Assembly (NCBI RefSeq): GCF_900547205.1
Contig: NZ_URFY01000087.1
Location: 1 to 8,026, forward strand
Direction: 5' to 3'
Source: an uncultured Bacteroides sp.
GTDB taxonomy: Bacteria; Bacteroidota; Bacteroidia; Bacteroidales; Bacteroidaceae
Length of the DNA: 8,026 bases
Positions 5,679 through 8,026 of this stretch are shown piece by piece. Position 1 is the first letter of the stretch. Every line of letters begins with the position of its first letter. The notes below the pieces were generated by a model. It did no database searches. It saw only the letters and a program-made list of their open reading frames with translations, and was not told where the DNA came from. Position numbers and translations under genes: made by a program.

Positions 5679-7169
5679 TTAATTCTTATCCATCTTCTGC
5701 TGGAAGTTGATTTCCACAAATTCAGCAGGGCGATTAATGGCTACAAGTACTTTAATGCGCATGATACCTTCCTGTATGTCCTCGGGCGTCATGGTGTCGC
5801 CAAGTCCTACATGCACACGGTAAGCGTCTTCGGAAGAGGCACCCATCAATCCACCACGTTTCCACACGCTGTGCAGGAAGTTCTCTATCATGTGCTTCAC
5901 ACTCGCCCATGTGTCGGCATTGTTCGGTTCAAAGATGTAGGCACGGGCAGCGTTCTTTACCGACGTTTCCAGAAAAATTATTGTACGGCGCACGTTGATA
6001 TAACGACTGTCGTTGGAATTGCCGTCCAGTGTGCGTGCTCCCCAAACCCTAATACCATCACCGGGGAACATACGGATAGCATTGACTGCTTTTCCATCCT
6101 TCGGCATATTGAGGTCTTGTTGTTCATAGTCGGTCACCATCGTTGCCGGCCGGTTCACATAGTTGATGGATACATTTGCCGAGGCTTTCCATACACCACG
6201 TGTGCTGTCCACCATGTTGTAGATTCCCGCAATTGCTGACGACGGCGGAAGAAGGTTGAGGAATGTCTGCACTTTGTCGACAAGTATCTTATAAACCGTC
6301 CATTCCTGAAGCAGGACTTTGTGAAGAAAGTTTCTCAGTTTCTTCTGTGTGTCCCCATCTCCTTGGGCTGCTTCTATTTCGGCAAAAGCAGTCACTATAT
6401 ACTCATCAAGAGAGGCATTGCCGGTATATTTGTCTTGACCCGGAGTAGGATTAAAGAACAAGGTCATGCCATCGATATCGTTGTACTGCAACACCGATGT
6501 ATACAACCAAGGATAATAAGCGGCTCCATATTGCAGATTGGATGTCCCAATAGCATTACGGAATCTTTCCACATCGGTATTACCTTCCACTCCTGCATTA
6601 TATTTTGTAGGGATATCTAGAATGGCAAAGCACTTTTTGCTTTCACAGAAACTGAGCAAGTCTTGGTAGATACCCATTGCAGAGACATCATTCGCAACCT
6701 CGGGGACAAGAATCAGTGTTATATCCTCCACCTTTTTCAATTCCGGCAGTATGGTGTTGCTAATTACGTCTTTATCTATTTTCCCGGTGTTGTGGTCACC
6801 CAATGAAACTATGTAGCAAGTGTCGCCTCCATTGGCAAAAAACATTAATATATGGTTGTACAGAGAGTAAATACCTTCATTTTCCAATTTGGCTTGCAGT
6901 TTTACCCCGTTGTATTCTGCCGATATGGCAGTTTCGTCCGTGCCACCCACCGTAACATTGAACTTATACTTTTTAGCCCCACCGAAATAATCAAAATATT
7001 CACTCATTGTTTTAATCTTCACGGGCTTGTTCAGCAAGTATTCATTGCCATTCTGTGCCTTTTCGGTAAGACCGATAAAGACCGGTATTGCTGTTTTGGC
7101 TTCTATCGCCGAATTGTCGACGGTATTCTTCTCATTTATGTAAACGTTAGGTGTCTTGTATTCGCCCAT
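5679..7169 (-). CDS. Phage-tail-like sheath protein of a contractile injection system
   Basis: The 496-residue protein is a single-chain contractile sheath of the gp18/Afp type, not the split TssB/TssC sheath of type VI secretion. It polymerises around an inner tube and contracts to drive the spike. The N-terminus KTPNVYINEKN, then AIPVFIGLTEKA, is the typical sheath start (residues 4-36). The middle domain (about 100-330) is variable. The conserved C-terminal core has GVWKASANVSINYVNRPA, MFPGDGIRVWGARTL, YINVRRTIIFLETSVK and a final PAEFVEINFQQKM. Length is in the usual range and no break is seen. It is the first gene of the leftward injection-system operon, with a full promoter and a leader of about 220 nt upstream. 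Only one sheath gene is present here, while many Bacteroidales clusters carry two. Confidence 0.93.
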   Translation of the reverse strand: MGEYKTPNVYINEKNTVDNSAIEAKTAIPVFIGLTEKAQNGNEYLLNKPVKIKTMSEYFDYFGGAKKYKFNVTVGGTDETAISAEYNGVKLQAKLENEGIYSLYNHILMFFANGGDTCYIVSLGDHNTGKIDKDVISNTILPELKKVEDITLILVPEVANDVSAMGIYQDLLSFCESKKCFAILDIPTKYNAGVEGNTDVERFRNAIGTSNLQYGAAYYPWLYTSVLQYNDIDGMTLFFNPTPGQDKYTGNASLDEYIVTAFAEIEAAQGDGDTQKKLRNFLHKVLLQEWTVYKILVDKVQTFLNLLPPSSAIAGIYNMVDSTRGVWKASANVSINYVNRPATMVTDYEQQDLNMPKDGKAVNAIRMFPGDGIRVWGARTLDGNSNDSRYINVRRTIIFLETSVKNAARAYIFEPNNADTWASVKHMIENFLHSVWKRGGLMGASSEDAYRVHVGLGDTMTPEDIQEGIMRIKVLVAINRPAEFVEINFQQKMDKN

Positions 7170-7249
7170 AATTCTAAGTTTAAAGATTCAATATTTTACT
7201 TTTGGTATATTCCTAATACATCTTTGGAGTACGGAAATTTGCGTGATTT

Positions 7250-7327
7250 CTATGGCAACAGTATACAGTGTATACCAATTGGCAGTCTTTTAGTGAAGGG
7301 GTATCGGCGGAGATTCTTCCATAGCAT
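7250..7327 (-). CDS. Possible 25-residue leader peptide in the sheath leader
   Basis: An ATG at 7327 opens a 25-codon frame ending in TAG at 7250, with sequence starting MLWKNLRRYPF and ending GIHCILLP. Its start lies just after leader repeat copy B, in the same place as the spike ATG relative to copy A. It may be a leader peptide, the stump of a lost gene, or chance. Coding evidence is weak. Confidence 0.2.
   Translation of the reverse strand: MLWKNLRRYPFTKRLPIGIHCILLP
7261..7275. promoter_or_regulatory. Perfect 15-bp palindrome, operator-like
   Basis: GTATACA (7261-7267), a central G and TGTATAC (7269-7275) form a perfect dyad, overlapped at its right edge by CCAATTGG (7275-7282). It lies about 90 bases before the sheath start, downstream of the main promoter. 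It may be a repressor site or RNA hairpin. Confidence 0.45.
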
Positions 7328-7334
7328 TCTCTTG

Positions 7335-7402
7335 TTTGTTAGTTTGAGTACATCCAGACATTTCATGTTTTATCATGTCTGTTGATGTTTCCCCCAAAGA
7401 TA
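7335..7402 (-). repeat. Leader repeat copy B, at the start of the sheath transcript
   Basis: This copy shares TTTGTTAGTTT and CATGTTTTATCATG, in the same order and with similar spacing, with copy A at 5547-5612. Copy B includes the -7 element and the predicted transcription start, so the repeat covers the promoter end and first part of the leader. Confidence 0.8.
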
Positions 7403-7425
7403 AAGCATTCATATTACATATCAAA
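7395..7425 (-). promoter_or_regulatory. Canonical Bacteroides promoter for the injection-system genes
   Basis: Read leftward, TTTG (7425-7422), a 19-nt spacer and TATCTTTG (7402-7395) match both halves of the consensus exactly. Transcription would start near 7388 and give a leader of about 220 nt before the sheath ATG. It is the best promoter found for the sheath-spike-PAAR-tape-measure genes. Confidence 0.8.
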
Positions 7426-7458
7426 AGATTTAGCACAAAAATCCATATCATATTAACC

Positions 7459-7673
7459 GCGATTCACCGCTTTCACCTTCATCCTGAAACACTGATGAAT
7501 AAGGCGATTGCGGGTGAAGGAGAATACATTCCGAGGTTAAACAACGGTTTCACCGCTTTCACACTGTGAAGGGGGTGAACCTCGAAAACCACCGAAAAAC
7601 AGGGGAGCCTTCACCCTGCATCTCCTTATCCATCGGTGTTTCAAGAAAAAGGTGAAGGGGTGAACCCTTGAAA
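7459..7673. repeat. Imperfect palindrome of about 215 bp
   Basis: The arms 7459-7523 and 7605-7673 are imperfect reverse complements over about 65 bp. Matched pieces include CATCAGTGTTTCAG against CATCGGTGTTTCAA, GAAGGTGAAAGCGGTGAA against AAAGGTGAAGGGGTGAA, and CCTTCACCCGC against CCTTCACCCTGC. The centre holds another stem, CGAGGTT (7532-7538) with AACCTCG (7578-7584), around TTCACA/TGTGAA. TTCACCGCTTTCAC also occurs directly twice (7463-7476, 7549-7562). It may be a dispersed intergenic repeat or a MITE-like relic. Confidence 0.75.
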
Positions 7674-7754
7674 TAAACAATAGTAGAAGTAGCTTAGAGA
7701 TGGTTGAAAAAACAGGAATTAGCACTTTCCGGCAGGGATAGAGATAAGTGTCGT

Positions 7755-7789
7755 AACAATGCTTGTTATGCATCGTATCAAGCATTGTT
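7755..7789. repeat. 11-bp perfect inverted repeat at the edge of the 22-bp array
   Basis: AACAATGCTTG (7755-7765) and CAAGCATTGTT (7779-7789) are exact complements with a 13-nt loop. The right arm is the start of the first 22-bp repeat, so a repeat unit may have been inverted here. Confidence 0.8.
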
Positions 7790-7955
7790 AACTGTGATAA
7801 CAAGCATTGCTATCTGTGATAACAAGCATTACTATCTGTGATAACAAGTATTGCTAACTGAGTTCTCAAGTATTAATAGCTGAGTTATCAAGTAGTAACA
7901 GTCTATATGTCAGCTATTAATAACTGGTAAGTCAAGTATTAACAGCTGAGTTTAT
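7780..7955 (+). repeat. Eight tandem copies of a 22-bp repeat
   Basis: Units start at 7780, 7802, 7824, 7846, 7868, 7890, 7912 and 7934 with no gaps. The first three are nearly identical (AAGCATTG at the start, GTGATAAC at the end); later units drift to AAGTATTAA and GAGTTATC. A 22-bp unit is close to two helical turns and is not a multiple of three, so a protein role is unlikely. It lies about 355-560 bp upstream of the sheath promoter. Confidence 0.9.
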
Positions 7956-7985
7956 TCATTTTCGCATGGTTTTGAACAATTTATC

Positions 7986-8013
7986 AATGTGCTAATGTGC
8001 CAATATGCCAATG
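7986..8013. repeat. Short 8-bp tandem repeat (AATGTGCY)
   Basis: AATGTGCT, AATGTGCC, AATATGCC and a partial AATG follow head to tail. Runs of this kind are familiar in Bacteroides intergenic DNA. No function can be assigned. Confidence 0.7.
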
Positions 8014-8026
8014 GCTGCGCTGTGTG

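Larger units (their letters stand above)
7403..8026. other. Intergenic region rich in repeats, no convincing gene
   Basis: Frames crossing this stretch follow the repeats and have no recognisable protein features. From left to right it holds the -33 promoter half, a large imperfect palindrome, a hairpin, a 22-bp tandem array, and an 8-bp repeat near the right edge. The remainder (for example 7674-7750 and 7956-7985) shows nothing I can name. Confidence 0.7.

Noticed and set aside
3414..7169. Type VI secretion system
   Set aside because: The sheath is a single-chain phage-tail/Afp type and the tape-measure protein is CIS_TMP; no TssB/TssC or membrane-complex genes are seen.
7375..7803. Two ORFs in the upstream region (64 and 88 codons)
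   Set aside because: They follow the inverted repeats and show no protein-like composition or known motif.
7780..7955. CRISPR array
   Set aside because: The 22-bp units abut without spacers and diverge along their whole length.

Overview
The window looks like Bacteroides or a close relative. The evidence is low to moderate GC, A-rich gene leaders without strong Shine-Dalgarno sites, several promoters of the Bacteroides TTTG/TAnnTTTG type, and gene families typical of gut Bacteroidales. Species cannot be fixed from the sequence. All assignments come from motif recognition; no database search was run.

Left part (1-1800, + strand): two TAnnTTTG elements precede an AlbA_2/RecG-like ATP-binding regulator gene with a C-terminal winged helix. 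The gene is interrupted by one in-frame TAG at codon 71. A canonical promoter overlaps the end of this gene. About 190 nt later there is a strong hairpin terminator with no ORF between them, so I call a probable unannotated structured small RNA.

Middle (1960-3296, - strand): an AAA_21/PtuA-like ABC-type ATPase and an HNH nuclease of the TIGR02646/PtuB kind form a Septu-like anti-phage pair. Both genes look damaged: the ATPase carries a +1 frameshift, and the HNH gene has lost its start and probably suffered a T-run deletion. The pair has its own promoter, bracketed by an 11-bp inverted repeat.

Right part (3414-7169, - strand): four uninterrupted genes of an Afp/PVC/BIS-type contractile injection system lie in the order sheath, VgrG-like spike, PAAR tip, short tape-measure (CIS_TMP) protein. 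The tube, gp25, baseplate J, LysM and AAA ATPase genes expected between or beside them are absent. The spike protein is itself about 200 residues short, seemingly by in-frame losses that include its OB-fold. The set is therefore either a collapsed system or a minimal set working with parts encoded elsewhere.

Upstream control region (7170-8026): a perfect Bacteroides promoter points left into a long leader. The leader carries a segment repeated in front of the spike gene, a 15-bp palindrome and a 25-codon ORF. Farther out are a roughly 215-bp imperfect palindrome, eight copies of a 22-bp tandem repeat and a short 8-bp repeat. No convincing longer gene lies between 7403 and 8026.
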